Of a stretch of DNA of 64,000 nt, positions 26,377 to 35,328 are shown piece by piece. The DNA comes from Altererythrobacter aquiaggeris. GTDB taxonomy: Bacteria > Pseudomonadota > Alphaproteobacteria > Sphingomonadales > Sphingomonadaceae. A model generated the notes under the pieces. The model ran no database searches and was not told the origin of the DNA. It saw only the letters and a program-made list of their open reading frames with translations. The stretch spans positions 62,001-126,000 of the forward strand of contig NZ_JBANRL010000001.1 in assembly GCF_037154015.1 (NCBI RefSeq), given 5' to 3'. The number at the start of each line of letters is the position of its first letter. The first letter of the stretch is position 1. The translations under genes and the position numbers were made by a program.

Positions 26377-27099
26377 TTAGCCGAGGATCCAGTGTTCCTC
26401 GGAGGTTCTGCGAGACCCTGATAATTCGGTTATGATCAGCCGTTTTGCACTCGTCATGAGGCCGCTGGCGGCAGCACGGTTTCCCGAAAATTCGACGGCA
26501 ATCGTTCCTTTCAGCCCGCCCGGCAGGGAGATCGTGTCCTGGCGGCGATTGGCCGATGCGGGCGGAACAAACAGATCGGGCGGGGAAGCCGCATTGGCGG
26601 TAGCTGCTGATTGCGCCAGCACAGAGATATAGGCGCGTGCCTGCGCTTGATCGTCCACCGGCAAGCCCGCATCAGCTATCACGTCCAGTGCTTCGGCAAC
26701 TGCGCGCGCCAGCGAAATCGAATCGTCAATTTGGCGGGCATCCATCAACACGCCGCTCACGCCCAGATTGACTGGATAGGCTGCAGAATCGTCGCGGTCG
26801 AATTCGAAACCAGCAAATCTTGCCAGTGAAGGCGGAGCGTCGATTTCGACCGAAACCTGCCGGCCGGACAACGAATATCCCGAGCCCAGCGCAGTAAACT
26901 CGACCTCGTAGTCGCGAGTGATCGTGATGGTTTTTCCGTCACCCAGGTCACGCCGGAGGCTGCGACGCAAGTTCATGGGCGCCAACGGGGGAGAAAACTG
27001 GCTAGGTGACGCATTTGCAGTCATTGGAAACGCGGGGGAAAATACTGCCGCCGCCCCCAGGATCTGCAGAATCTTTCTTCGGCTATGCGGCTGCTTCAT
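26377..27099 (-). CDS. Exported protein of unknown function downstream of ctaA
   Basis: A 240-residue protein with an N-terminal twin-basic start and hydrophobic core (MKQPHSRRKILQILGAAAVFSPAFPMTANA), so probably exported. The mature part has no motif I recognise; a beta-rich middle (TITRDYEVEFTALGSGYSL) and a C-terminal IAVEFSGNRAAASGLMTSAKR are visible. The start codon overlaps the ctaA stop (ATGA), which makes coexpression with heme A synthesis likely. No cysteines or heme motif appear, so a role in cytochrome oxidase assembly would be a guess. Confidence 0.75.
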   Translation of the reverse strand: MKQPHSRRKILQILGAAAVFSPAFPMTANASPSQFSPPLAPMNLRRSLRRDLGDGKTITITRDYEVEFTALGSGYSLSGRQVSVEIDAPPSLARFAGFEFDRDDSAAYPVNLGVSGVLMDARQIDDSISLARAVAEALDVIADAGLPVDDQAQARAYISVLAQSAATANAASPPDLFVPPASANRRQDTISLPGGLKGTIAVEFSGNRAAASGLMTSAKRLIITELSGSRRTSEEHWILG

Positions 27100-28157
27100 G
27101 CCCTGCTGCCCAGCGCATGGGCGCCCCAGGCAAAGGCCGCAACCAGCAGCGCGCCGACCAATTGGTGCGCCACCGCGAGCCAAAGTGCGACACCGGTCAT
27201 CACCGTTGCGATGCCAAGCAGGATTTGCGTTCCAAAGGCGGAGTGAATTGCGATTGATGCAAGCCGATTTACCGGTTTGACTCTGCGCGCCATCACAACC
27301 AGCGCGATGACGGCAATCCACGCCCACCAGCGATGGGCGAAATGCAGCAGATACGGATCATGCGTTGCCGCCCAGAAGAAGCCGCGAGACGTATCCCATT
27401 CAGGCACTAATCTGTCTTGCATAAGCGGCCAGCTGTCTGAAGCGAGGCCTGCGTTCAGTCCGGCAACCCATGCGCCCAGCAGAATTTGCACAAACAGGAT
27501 AAATCCGGCAGCCCACGCCAGGCCCGTAAACCGTGCCGGAGGGGCTGCCTGGTCAGCAGCATATGCGCGCAGGTCCAATGCTGTCCACACGAGCCCTCCC
27601 AATGTGAAAAATGCGGTCACCAAGTGAATGGAGAGCCAGAAATGGCTGACGTCGGTCATGGTACCCGACAGACCGGAGCGAACCATGTACCAGCCGAACA
27701 CGCCTTGCAGCCCGCCAAGTGCAAGCAACGCGAGCAACCGCGGTTTGTACCCTGCCGGAATTGCCTGCTTCACCCAGAACCAGATCAGAGGCACGGCAAA
27801 TGCCAGACCGATCAAGCGGCCCCAAAGCCGGTGAAACCATTCCCAGAAATAGATGAACTTGAATGCCGCGAGATCCATCCCGGCCGGCCCTGATTCGTTG
27901 ATAAACTCAGGAGTGGCGCGGTAAAGCTCGAATTCGGCCTGCCATTGCGCCTCGCCCAGTGGTGGCAACGCGCCCGTAACCGGGTCCCATTGGGTAATCG
28001 AAAGACCGGATTCGGTCAGGCGGGTGATTCCGCCGACGCCCACCATTATCAGAACCATGACTGCAACGAACAGCAGCCAATTTGCGATATTGACGGGGCG
28101 AACTACGCTGCCGGCCAGCGTTGGCGCGGCGTCTCGCTGAAGAACGGTTGTGGCCAT
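27096..28157 (-). CDS. ctaA: Heme A synthase (COX15/CtaA family)
   Basis: A 353-residue polytopic membrane enzyme that oxidises heme O to heme A for aa3-type oxidase. Conserved heme-ligand regions are visible: GGITRLTESGLSITQW, FWEWFHRLWGRLIG, VSHFWLSIHLVTAF, LHFAHRWWAWIA and AVAHQLVGALLVA. Eight hydrophobic helices are apparent. The frame runs 24 codons upstream, but ATG 28157 (MATTVLQRD) fits the family better and leaves room for a promoter. It is type 2, with no cysteine pair in the periplasmic loops that I can see. Confidence 0.93.
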   Translation of the reverse strand: MATTVLQRDAAPTLAGSVVRPVNIANWLLFVAVMVLIMVGVGGITRLTESGLSITQWDPVTGALPPLGEAQWQAEFELYRATPEFINESGPAGMDLAAFKFIYFWEWFHRLWGRLIGLAFAVPLIWFWVKQAIPAGYKPRLLALLALGGLQGVFGWYMVRSGLSGTMTDVSHFWLSIHLVTAFFTLGGLVWTALDLRAYAADQAAPPARFTGLAWAAGFILFVQILLGAWVAGLNAGLASDSWPLMQDRLVPEWDTSRGFFWAATHDPYLLHFAHRWWAWIAVIALVVMARRVKPVNRLASIAIHSAFGTQILLGIATVMTGVALWLAVAHQLVGALLVAAFAWGAHALGSRA

Positions 28158-28213
28158 CTGCCCCAGATGCGGATCAATTGTTCGAACCGCAAGGCCGAAT
28201 CCGACTTGCGCAA

Positions 28214-28228
28214 TGATATAATATATCA
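28214..28228. promoter_or_regulatory. Perfect 15-base palindrome, candidate Zur/Fur-family operator overlapping a -10 box
   Basis: TGATATA-A-TATATCA is a perfect inverted repeat around one base. It contains TATAAT at 28217-28222, which would set a start of transcription a few bases before the MerC-like gene. Zur sites in proteobacteria are AT-rich palindromes of this form, and MerC-like genes often sit in Zur-linked loci in sphingomonads. A bound repressor would block both this gene and divergent ctaA. Confidence 0.5.
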
Positions 28229-28231
28229 TAA

Positions 28232-28624
28232 ATGATGTTTATGGTTTCAGCAACGCTTCCGACAAACAGCCGCACGGTCAGGCATTGGCTGGACCGTGCG
28301 GGCGTGGTCCTGTCGGCGCTGTGCGCCGCGCATTGTGTGGCAGGGTTGGCGCTGGTCACTCTACTCGGCGCCAGCGGAGGCCTTTTGTTTGCGCCGCAAT
28401 TCCACGAAGCGGGCCTGGCAATTGCGGTCGTGATCGGAGCGCTTGCGGTCGGTATGGGCGCAGTGAAACATCGCCGGCTTGCGCCCGTCGTGCTGGGTAT
28501 CACCGGGCTGGCGCTGATGGGGGGCGCATTATTTGTCGAGCATGGATATTCCGAAGCCGGTTTGACAATTGCTGGCGTCGCTCTGGTCGCTGCTGCACAC
28601 ATCATCAACTTGCGCCGCGCGTAG
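28232..28624 (+). CDS. MerC-domain membrane protein
   Basis: Up to 130 residues with four hydrophobic segments and the MerC-type signature [20 protein letters not shown] near the first helix. MerC of the mercury operon carries metal across the membrane; chromosomal relatives such as this are thought to handle other metals. The start is ATG 28232 or 28241. Either lies within about 12 bases of the predicted transcription start, so the mRNA would be leaderless or nearly so. The palindrome at 28214-28228 suggests metal-responsive control. thiSG follows after 19 bases. Confidence 0.8.
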   Translation: MMFMVSATLPTNSRTVRHWLDRAGVVLSALCAAHCVAGLALVTLLGASGGLLFAPQFHEAGLAIAVVIGALAVGMGAVKHRRLAPVVLGITGLALMGGALFVEHGYSEAGLTIAGVALVAAAHIINLRRA

Positions 28625-28643
28625 CACACGCTATCTGGCCTGT

Positions 28644-29645
28644 ATGGCCGCATCACTGAACCTGACCGTCAACGGCGAAACGCATAGCGCGCCCGCCAAA
28701 TCCTCCATCGCCGATCTGGTGCGCCAGATGCAGCTGGACCCGGCCAAGGTCGCGGTTGAGCATAATTCGGTAATCGCGCCGCGTTCCCGGCTTGCCGACA
28801 TTGCCCTGATGGAAGGCGATGTGCTGGAGATCGTCCATTTCGTCGGCGGCGGACAGGGCGATGGGGGCGATGGGGGCGATGATAGCTGGTCAGTGGCAGG
28901 CCAAACCTTCACATCGCGGCTGATCGTGGGAACGGGTAAATACAAGGATTTTGCAGAGAACGCAGCAGCGCTGGAAGCCAGCGGCGCGGAAATCGTCACT
29001 GTGGCGGTACGCCGCGTGAACGTGTCTGACCCGGCAGCGCCAATGCTAACCGATTTCATCGATCCGGCCAAGACAGTCTATCTGCCCAATACGGCTGGCT
29101 GCTTCACCGCAGATGATGCGATCCGCACTTTGCGATTGGCGCGCGAGGCCGGCGGCTGGGATCTGGTCAAACTTGAAGTGCTGGGCGAAGCGCGCACATT
29201 ATATCCCGATATGCGCGAAACGCTCAAGGCCACCGAAGTGCTTGCCGGCGAAGGGTTCAAGCCGATGGTCTATTGCACCGACGATCCGATTGCCGCCAAA
29301 CAGCTTGAAGAAGCCGGCGCGGTTGCGGTTATGCCTCTGGGCGCACCGATCGGCAGCGGGCTGGGTATCCAGAACCGTGTTACTATCCGCCTGATAGTCG
29401 AAGGGGCCAGCGTGCCGGTGCTGGTTGATGCAGGCGTCGGCACGGCGAGCGATGCTGCTGTCGCGATGGAACTTGGCTGCGACGGCGTGTTGATGAACAC
29501 CGCAATTGCCGAGGCTAAGGACCCGATCCGGATGGCGCGGGCGATGAAGCTGGCAGTCCAGGCCGGGCGGGATGCGTATTTGTCGGGCCGCATGGCAACG
29601 CGGAAATATGCGGATCCCAGCAGCCCCCTGGCCGGGCTGATATGA
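28644..29645 (+). CDS. thiG: ThiS-ThiG fusion: sulfur carrier plus thiazole synthase
   Basis: A 333-residue fusion. Residues 1-70 are ThiS-like ([28 protein letters not shown]). After a Gly/Asp linker (71-80) comes complete Thi[21 protein letters not shown], Schiff-base Lys176 in [32 protein letters not shown] and [21 protein letters not shown]. ThiG joins DXP, dehydroglycine and sulfur from ThiS thiocarboxylate into the thiazole of thiamine. Free ThiS needs a C-terminal Gly-Gly; here it is internal, so either another ThiS exists or the linker is cut. No other thi gene is in the window. Confidence 0.92.
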   Translation: MAASLNLTVNGETHSAPAKSSIADLVRQMQLDPAKVAVEHNSVIAPRSRLADIALMEGDVLEIVHFVGGGQGDGGDGGDDSWSVAGQTFTSRLIVGTGKYKDFAENAAALEASGAEIVTVAVRRVNVSDPAAPMLTDFIDPAKTVYLPNTAGCFTADDAIRTLRLAREAGGWDLVKLEVLGEARTLYPDMRETLKATEVLAGEGFKPMVYCTDDPIAAKQLEEAGAVAVMPLGAPIGSGLGIQNRVTIRLIVEGASVPVLVDAGVGTASDAAVAMELGCDGVLMNTAIAEAKDPIRMARAMKLAVQAGRDAYLSGRMATRKYADPSSPLAGLI

Positions 29646-29662
29646 ACAAATTTTTCTGCGCG

Positions 29663-29679
29663 TTTACCAAACGCTAACC
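29663..29679. promoter_or_regulatory. Candidate CtrA-like binding site
   Basis: Two related half-sites, TTTACC and CTAACC, lie 11 bases apart, about one helical turn. The alphaproteobacterial CtrA consensus is TTAA-N7-TTAA, often extended by CC; this site has two mismatches. It is 68 bases before the start of the next gene. A better match lies at 62843-62859. Confidence 0.35.
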
Positions 29680-29746
29680 ATATTCAGTGACAACCGGAGC
29701 CAGAAAGCGCGCGGGCCGATTAGCCTGCGCGATGGGGGACCGGGCA

Positions 29747-30274
29747 ATGGCTGCAGCTGAAACCATTTCAATGACAATCGCGGAAATGCGCGAATTTGCC
29801 AGCTTTGACGCGGCAGAACAGCGCTATATCCGGCGCAGCCTCGATATCGGTCTTGGCCGGCAGGATGCCTTCAAGCTGTGGGCCCGCGATGCCGCGGAAA
29901 GCGCGGCCATTCGCAGCCAATATGTGACCTATCAGGAATTGAAGGCACTGCGCGACGATATTCCCGCAAGCCACGGCTTCGAACAGATTGAAAGCTTCAT
30001 GGGCAAACTCATCCGGGTTGCCGCATTCGACCTGGCGCAGGAACGTATCGCCAGTTTTTCAGCGTTCCGCTTCCTTTACGAGCGTCTGCTCGGCGCTGAC
30101 ATCCGCGCGTGGCTGCCCAGCGCATTTTGCGGCGCTGCTGCCTTGCCGCAAATCCGCCCGGACTGCCGCCGGGATTTGTTGCAAAGCCTGAGCGAAGCTG
30201 CCGCAACAGCGCCCGGCTGGTCCGACCGCGAACCCAGTTTCTACCCTGAGTTCATCGAAGCTGAGGCGGCCTAA
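29747..30274 (+). CDS. Conserved-looking cytosolic protein of unknown function
   Basis: A 175-residue soluble protein, mostly helical in appearance. Recognisable stretches are MTIAEMREFASFDAAEQRYIRRSLDIGLGR near the start and FYPEFIEAEAA at the end. GGGGGAC lies eight bases before ATG 29747; two upstream in-frame ATGs have weaker sites. I do not recognise a family. A CtrA-like site upstream raises the chance of cell-cycle or motility-linked expression, but that is inference. The 242 bases after it, up to convergent fadD-like, show nothing I can support. Confidence 0.65.
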   Translation: MAAAETISMTIAEMREFASFDAAEQRYIRRSLDIGLGRQDAFKLWARDAAESAAIRSQYVTYQELKALRDDIPASHGFEQIESFMGKLIRVAAFDLAQERIASFSAFRFLYERLLGADIRAWLPSAFCGAAALPQIRPDCRRDLLQSLSEAAATAPGWSDREPSFYPEFIEAEAA

Positions 30275-30516
30275 ACCTCTGAAACAGCTTCGCCGGCGGT
30301 TAGTTGAACCGTGGAACCGACTATTCGCCAAACTCTGTCAAGATATCGAGCGGTGTACGGTTAACCGGCTTTTACGTTACCCGTGGCCGAGCGTCATCCT
30401 CCATTGCCTTGATAATCGGGCGGGCCGAAAAATCATTATAACACGCCATTTGCCCCGCAATACCAGCGATGTAACTCCCCACAGAAAATGGTCTGCAATC
30501 AAAGCGGGTCAGAAGA

Positions 30517-32322
30517 TCAACTCCGATAAAGCCCGTCCAGCCGTGCCTGATAGCGTTCGCGGATTTTGTGGCGGCGGATTTTCAGGCTCGGCGTCATTTC
30601 CTCGTTTTCAACCGAGAATGGCTCGTCCGCGAATTCGAATTGGCGGACTTTTTCGGTGACTGAGACACTCTGGCTTACGCGGTCCACTCCTTTGCGAACC
30701 GCGCTGCGGAATGCCGGTAGATCCTGTAGCGCGGCCATGTCGAATTTCTCGCCGTTTTTCTGCGCCCATTCAAGCGCCCATTCGGCGTCCGGCACAATCA
30801 GGCCGACCAGATAGGGGCGTTTGTCGCCAACAACCATGGCTTGCGCGATCTCGGGCTGGAGTGTCAGCATACCTTCTATTTTCTGCGGCGCGACATTATC
30901 GCCCTTGTCATTGACGATCATGTCTTTCTTGCGGTCGGTTATGATAATCCGGCCCTTGTCGTCTAAATGTCCGATATCGCCGGTGTGCAGCCAGCCATTC
31001 TTAAGCGTGCGCTTCGTCTCGGCACTGTTTTGCCAATAGCCGTGCATTACCAGTTCGCCGCGGCAGAGGATTTCACCGTCTTCGGCAATTTTGACCTCCA
31101 CCCCGCGAAGCGGCGCGCCGACTGTGTCCATCTTGATGCCCGTTGCCGGACGGTTACAACTGATGACGGGGCCAGCCTCCGTCTGGCCGTAACCCTGCAG
31201 CATGGTCAGCCCCATCGCGTCGAAAAATATCCCGACCTCAGGGTTGAGCGGTGCACCACCTGACACCATCGCTTTCAAACGCCCGCCGAATTTTGCGCGG
31301 ATTTTGGGACGCAGCGATTTTTCGAGAACCATGTCCATCGCCTTGTCAAGCATCCGCCCGCGCCCCTCGGCCTTACGCGCTCCGATGGTGAGCGCGCGGT
31401 CCATCAGGTAATTCGGCACGCGGCCCTGTTTCTCGATTTGCTTGATGATGCGGGTACGCAGAACCTCGAACAGGCGCGGCACCACAACCATTACTGTCGG
31501 GCGCACTTCTTCGATGTTGCTGGCCAGTTTTTCCAGCCCCTCCGAATAGAAAATTTCCGCGCCGACACCGATGGGCAAAAACTGTCCGCCCGAATGTTCG
31601 TAAGCATGGCTGAGCGGCAGGAACGAGAGAAAACGGTCCCCCTCATCCAGACCGAAATCTTCTATCAGCACTTCGGCTGCGCCAGCCACATTGCACAGGA
31701 TCGCGCCGTGATGCTGGAGCACTCCGCGCGGTGCACCGCCCGTGCCGCTGGTATAGATTATACAGGCAGTGTCATCGCGTTTCATCGACGCAACCCGGGC
31801 ATCGACAGCGGCGCGCGCGGCCTGCGCATCGCCCGTCAGAAGATCGGCCCAGTTATGCCCGCGAAAGCTACCGGCCTGGCTCTGTTTCTGACCGTCGATC
31901 GCGATCAGATGTTCGGCGATGCCCGATTGCAGCATCGCGGGCAGCAGCGGCGCCGCCAGCTTGTCGCCCGATACGATGACCGCGCGCGCCCCCGAATTAT
32001 CGAGGATGTGCTCGTGATCATGCGTCGTGTTGGTGGTATATGCGGGCACTGTAATACAGCCCGCCGCCATGATCGCGAGATCGGCGACGCACCATTCAGG
32101 CCGGTTTTCGGAAACCAGCATCACGCGGTCGCCCGGCTCCAGGCCTAAACCGCGCAGGCTTTCGGCCAATATGCAAACCTGTTCGGCGGTTTGGGCCCAG
32201 CTTTGCGTTACCCATTCGCCGCCCGATTTGCGGCCAAGGAAGGGCGCATCGCCTTTTTCCCCGGCGCGTTTGAAAAACAGTTCTACAAGGCTGTTGGCCG
32301 ATTCGATTTCTGCAAGCTGCAC
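30517..32322 (-). CDS. Long-chain fatty acid--CoA ligase (AMP-forming)
   Basis: A 601-residue acyl-CoA synthetase that activates long-chain fatty acids via acyl-AMP. The P-loop motif reads IIYTSGTGGAPRGVLQHH near residue 190, the acyl-site motif is GYGQTEAGPVISCNRP, and the hinge motif is WLHTGDIGHLDDKGRIIITDRKKDMIV. The domain order and length match FadD15-like bacterial enzymes. In the P-loop the usual Lys position (T-G-x-P-K-G) is Arg, a common substitution. It ends a leftward run that begins with pyrD and ggt, but the 159-base gap with tandem repeats before it suggests a separate promoter. Confidence 0.93.
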   Translation of the reverse strand: MQLAEIESANSLVELFFKRAGEKGDAPFLGRKSGGEWVTQSWAQTAEQVCILAESLRGLGLEPGDRVMLVSENRPEWCVADLAIMAAGCITVPAYTTNTTHDHEHILDNSGARAVIVSGDKLAAPLLPAMLQSGIAEHLIAIDGQKQSQAGSFRGHNWADLLTGDAQAARAAVDARVASMKRDDTACIIYTSGTGGAPRGVLQHHGAILCNVAGAAEVLIEDFGLDEGDRFLSFLPLSHAYEHSGGQFLPIGVGAEIFYSEGLEKLASNIEEVRPTVMVVVPRLFEVLRTRIIKQIEKQGRVPNYLMDRALTIGARKAEGRGRMLDKAMDMVLEKSLRPKIRAKFGGRLKAMVSGGAPLNPEVGIFFDAMGLTMLQGYGQTEAGPVISCNRPATGIKMDTVGAPLRGVEVKIAEDGEILCRGELVMHGYWQNSAETKRTLKNGWLHTGDIGHLDDKGRIIITDRKKDMIVNDKGDNVAPQKIEGMLTLQPEIAQAMVVGDKRPYLVGLIVPDAEWALEWAQKNGEKFDMAALQDLPAFRSAVRKGVDRVSQSVSVTEKVRQFEFADEPFSVENEEMTPSLKIRRHKIRERYQARLDGLYRS

Positions 32323-32392
32323 CTTGGGCCCGCTCCTCTTTCCCGCGAAATTATTACCGCTGTTACGGTTTATGATGGTTTAGGGTTCCGCA

Positions 32393-32444
32393 GGGCCAGC
32401 GGCAAGGGCCAGCGGCAAGGGCCAGCGGCAAGGGCCATCTGCAA
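32393..32444. repeat. 13-base tandem repeat (minisatellite), three exact copies plus one degenerate
   Basis: The unit GGGCCAGCGGCAA occurs at 32393, 32406 and 32419, then a changed copy at 32432. A further partial copy is at 32461-32475. It fills most of the spacer between the acyl-CoA ligase and gamma-glutamyltransferase genes. Copy number is likely to vary between strains by slippage. Confidence 0.9.
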
Positions 32445-32481
32445 GTGGCGACGGCGAGGTGCCAGCGGCATGGGCACATCC

Positions 32482-34182
32482 CTAGCGGGTAACCGCAATG
32501 CCCTCGCTCCGCGGATCAGCCGCACCTACCCAGATCCCGCTGATTTTGCGCGCAGCATTGGCCTTTAGCGGCAAGCCGCGCGCCGCGACATCATGACCCA
32601 GATTGCGCAACGCGGGGATCATGTCTTCCAGATAGGTTCCAGCCTCCACCGAAATCGCATCACCCGGCGAATACAAAACAGGTAAAGCAAGTGCATCCGC
32701 AGGCGTCATACCGAAATCGATCATGCCGATAAGCCCGCGCGCGACCTGCACCGGGATTGTCGAGCCGCCAGCAGCGCCAATAGCCATCACCAGTTCGCCA
32801 TCGGGCGCGTAAACCAGAGTTGGTGACATGGAACTGCGCGGCCGCTTGCCGCCTTGGACGCGGTTAGCGATTTTCCGGCCATCCTTTTCCGGTGTGAAGC
32901 TGAAATCGGTCAGTTCATTGTTGAGATAAAACCCGCCGAACGTCAGCCCCGAACCGAAGGAGCCTTCGATAGTGGATGTATAGCTCACCGCATTACCTGC
33001 TCCATCGACTACCACGAAATGCGAGGTGCCGTTTTCTGCCGGTTCATCCCCATCAGGCGGAGCGAGAGACATGTCAGCCGGCAATCCGTGCGAAACATCC
33101 GCCATGCGTGCATCGGGCGCAATCAGACCGCCGCGGGCAGCCAGATAATCGCCGTCCATCAGGCCCGCCACAGGCACGGAAACGTAATCGCCGTCGGCCA
33201 GATACCGTTCCCGGTCGGCATAGGCGAGCCGCTGGGATTCGGCGAACAGGTGCCAGAATACCGGATTTTCTGCACCCAAAGCGGCCAGATCATGCGCTTC
33301 CAGCTGTTTCAGGATCGCGAAAACCGTGGTCGCGCCGGATGATGGCGGCCCCATTCCGCAAATCCGGTAGCTGCGATATTCACCGCAGACCGCACTGCGC
33401 TCGGCCGCACGGTAATTTGCTATATCGGCCGCCGTCATTCCGGCGGTGCGCGGTGTGTCGGCGGCAACTTTGGCAGCCAGCGCCGCGCCGCGCGGCCCCT
33501 CGTAAAAATACTGTGCCCCTGCAATCGCAATGCGCTGCAGCGTTTCAGCCAGATCAGGGTTGCGGATAAGACTGCCGACAGGGAGCGGAACATTATCGGC
33601 GCCGAAATATACCGGCCTGATCGCCGGATCGCGTGCCGCCCGTTCCGATTGGCTCGAAAGATATTCATGACCGCGCTCGCTCAGAATATAACCCTCGCTT
33701 GCCAATTTGATTGCCGGAGCAAACAGTTCTGTCCAATCCAGCCGCCCGTGTTGGCGATGCGCCATCTCCGCAAGGCGGATATTACCGGGCACACCGGTGC
33801 TGAGCCCGGTCATGACAGCGCCGCGATAACCAACGGGCTGGCCATCGCTGAAAAGAAACCAGTCTTCGCCCGCTGCCGCTGGTGCCGTTTCGCGCCCGTC
33901 GATTGTCGTGACAGCCCCATCCGCTGTTCCGCGGACGAAAAAGCCGCCGCCGCCAATCCCGCTTGATTGCGGTTCGACCACAGTCAGCGCAAGCATGGTT
34001 GCAATCGCGGCATCGGTGGCGGTGCCGCCTTGCCGGAGGATTGATGCACCCGCTTCTGCTGCGCGCGGATCTGCCGCGCTGACCACTCCAAAATTTTGCG
34101 GCGGCAAAGGGCCCGCCATCGGCGTAGCGCAAGCGCCAAGCGGCAGAAGCAGAACCAGCGAAGCGATGAGGCGTGTAATCAT
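32482..34182 (-). CDS. ggt: Gamma-glutamyltransferase, lipoprotein
   Basis: A 566-residue Ntn-hydrolase that cleaves gamma-glutamyl bonds of glutathione and transfers the glutamyl group. The N-terminus is a lipoprotein signal (MITRLIASLVLLLPLGAC with lipobox Cys18), so it is membrane-anchored in the envelope. The precursor self-cleaves before the catalytic Thr; here ENGTSHFVVVDGAGNAVS fits that site. Other family stretches are GGTATDAAIATMLALTVVEPQSSGIGGGGFF and RPRSSMSPTLV. The frame opens 12 codons earlier, but ATG 34182 begins the signal. pyrD lies 10 bases upstream. Confidence 0.93.
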   Translation of the reverse strand: MITRLIASLVLLLPLGACATPMAGPLPPQNFGVVSAADPRAAEAGASILRQGGTATDAAIATMLALTVVEPQSSGIGGGGFFVRGTADGAVTTIDGRETAPAAAGEDWFLFSDGQPVGYRGAVMTGLSTGVPGNIRLAEMAHRQHGRLDWTELFAPAIKLASEGYILSERGHEYLSSQSERAARDPAIRPVYFGADNVPLPVGSLIRNPDLAETLQRIAIAGAQYFYEGPRGAALAAKVAADTPRTAGMTAADIANYRAAERSAVCGEYRSYRICGMGPPSSGATTVFAILKQLEAHDLAALGAENPVFWHLFAESQRLAYADRERYLADGDYVSVPVAGLMDGDYLAARGGLIAPDARMADVSHGLPADMSLAPPDGDEPAENGTSHFVVVDGAGNAVSYTSTIEGSFGSGLTFGGFYLNNELTDFSFTPEKDGRKIANRVQGGKRPRSSMSPTLVYAPDGELVMAIGAAGGSTIPVQVARGLIGMIDFGMTPADALALPVLYSPGDAISVEAGTYLEDMIPALRNLGHDVAARGLPLKANAARKISGIWVGAADPRSEGIAVTR

Positions 34183-34192
34183 GATCGCGGTG

Positions 34193-35224
34193 CTATTCGC
34201 TCCCGACTGCCGCGGCAATGCCCGAAAAGCCGTCGCGTTTCATCAGTCCGGCCAGACCGCGCGTAATCGTCTTGGCTAATGCGGGACCTTCATAGACCAT
34301 GGCGGTATAAAGCTGGACCAGGCTGGCGCCGGCGCGAATGCGTGCCCACGCGTCTTCCGCGGTAGCGATCCCGCCAACGCCCACCAGCGGCATTGCCCCC
34401 CCCGTCGCGCTGCGGAAATCGCGGATGCGCTGCAGCGCCAGATCGCGCAAGGGCTGACCCGAAAGTCCGCCCGTCTGATCGGCGTGGCGCGATTTCAAGG
34501 CGGGCCGCGCAATCGTTGTGTTGGAGACGATCAGCGCGCCCAGCTGCCTGTCCAGCGCGATCCGCGCGATTGCATCCATGTCTGCCGGTTCCAGATCAGG
34601 CGCGACCTTGAGGAATATCGGCACGTCATATGACCCGCGCGCCGCGATCACTCCATCGAGCAGGTCGATCAACGCCCCTTCATCCTGCAACGCGCGCAGG
34701 CCCGGCGTATTGGGGCTGCTGATATTGACCGCCAGATAGGATGCGTAAGGCACCACGGCTTTGGTCATGGTGGCATAATCGGCGCTGCGATCGGTGCTAT
34801 CCTTGTTAGCGCCTACATTCACACCTACGATCCCGCCGCGATCCTTGCGCGCCTTCAGCCTGGGCAATGCGCCCGCCAGCCCGCCATTGTTGAACCCCAT
34901 CCGGTTGATCACCGCACGGTCTTCGACCAGCCGGAACAGGCGCGGTTTGGGATTGCCCGCTTGCGGCAGCGGGGTAATCGATCCCACTTCGGTAAAGCCG
35001 AAACCCATCGCCAGCATTGCATCGGGCACTTCGGCATCCTTGTCGAAGCCAGCCGCAAGCCCGACCGGATTGGGAAAGCGCAAACCCGCCAGATCAACCG
35101 CCAGCGGGCCGCCGACAGGATGGCTTTTCAGCACCGGCTTGGCACGCAAGGCGGCAATCGTCAGCCGGTGCGCCCGCTCCGGATCGAGCGAGTATATCGC
35201 GGGCTTGAGAAGATCGAACAGCAT
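34193..35224 (-). CDS. pyrD: Dihydroorotate dehydrogenase (quinone), class 2
   Basis: A 343-residue class 2 DHODH that feeds electrons from dihydroorotate to quinone at the inner membrane. The N-terminal membrane helix MLFDLLKPAIYSLDPERAHRLTI is present and marks class 2. FMN and substrate motifs follow: AAGFDKDAEVPDAMLAMGFGFTEVGS, NRMGFNNGG, VNISSPNTPGLRALQ with the catalytic Ser, and SNTTIARP. It is divergent from the DUF885 peptidase across 104 bases. Confidence 0.96.
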   Translation of the reverse strand: MLFDLLKPAIYSLDPERAHRLTIAALRAKPVLKSHPVGGPLAVDLAGLRFPNPVGLAAGFDKDAEVPDAMLAMGFGFTEVGSITPLPQAGNPKPRLFRLVEDRAVINRMGFNNGGLAGALPRLKARKDRGGIVGVNVGANKDSTDRSADYATMTKAVVPYASYLAVNISSPNTPGLRALQDEGALIDLLDGVIAARGSYDVPIFLKVAPDLEPADMDAIARIALDRQLGALIVSNTTIARPALKSRHADQTGGLSGQPLRDLALQRIRDFRSATGGAMPLVGVGGIATAEDAWARIRAGASLVQLYTAMVYEGPALAKTITRGLAGLMKRDGFSGIAAAVGSE

Positions 35225-35328
35225 CGGCTGGCGCTATGGCAATTCGGGCCGGAGTAGGCAAACGGATTGCAATGAGGGCGCAAGGCGGGCAATCCTGGAA
35301 GCAATATTATGTCACTGGGAGAACAAGA

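Noticed and set aside
29642-29677. An 11-codon frame ([11 protein letters not shown]) as a leader peptide
   Set aside because: It overlaps the thiSG stop and the CtrA-like site, has no regulatory codon run and no terminator after it.
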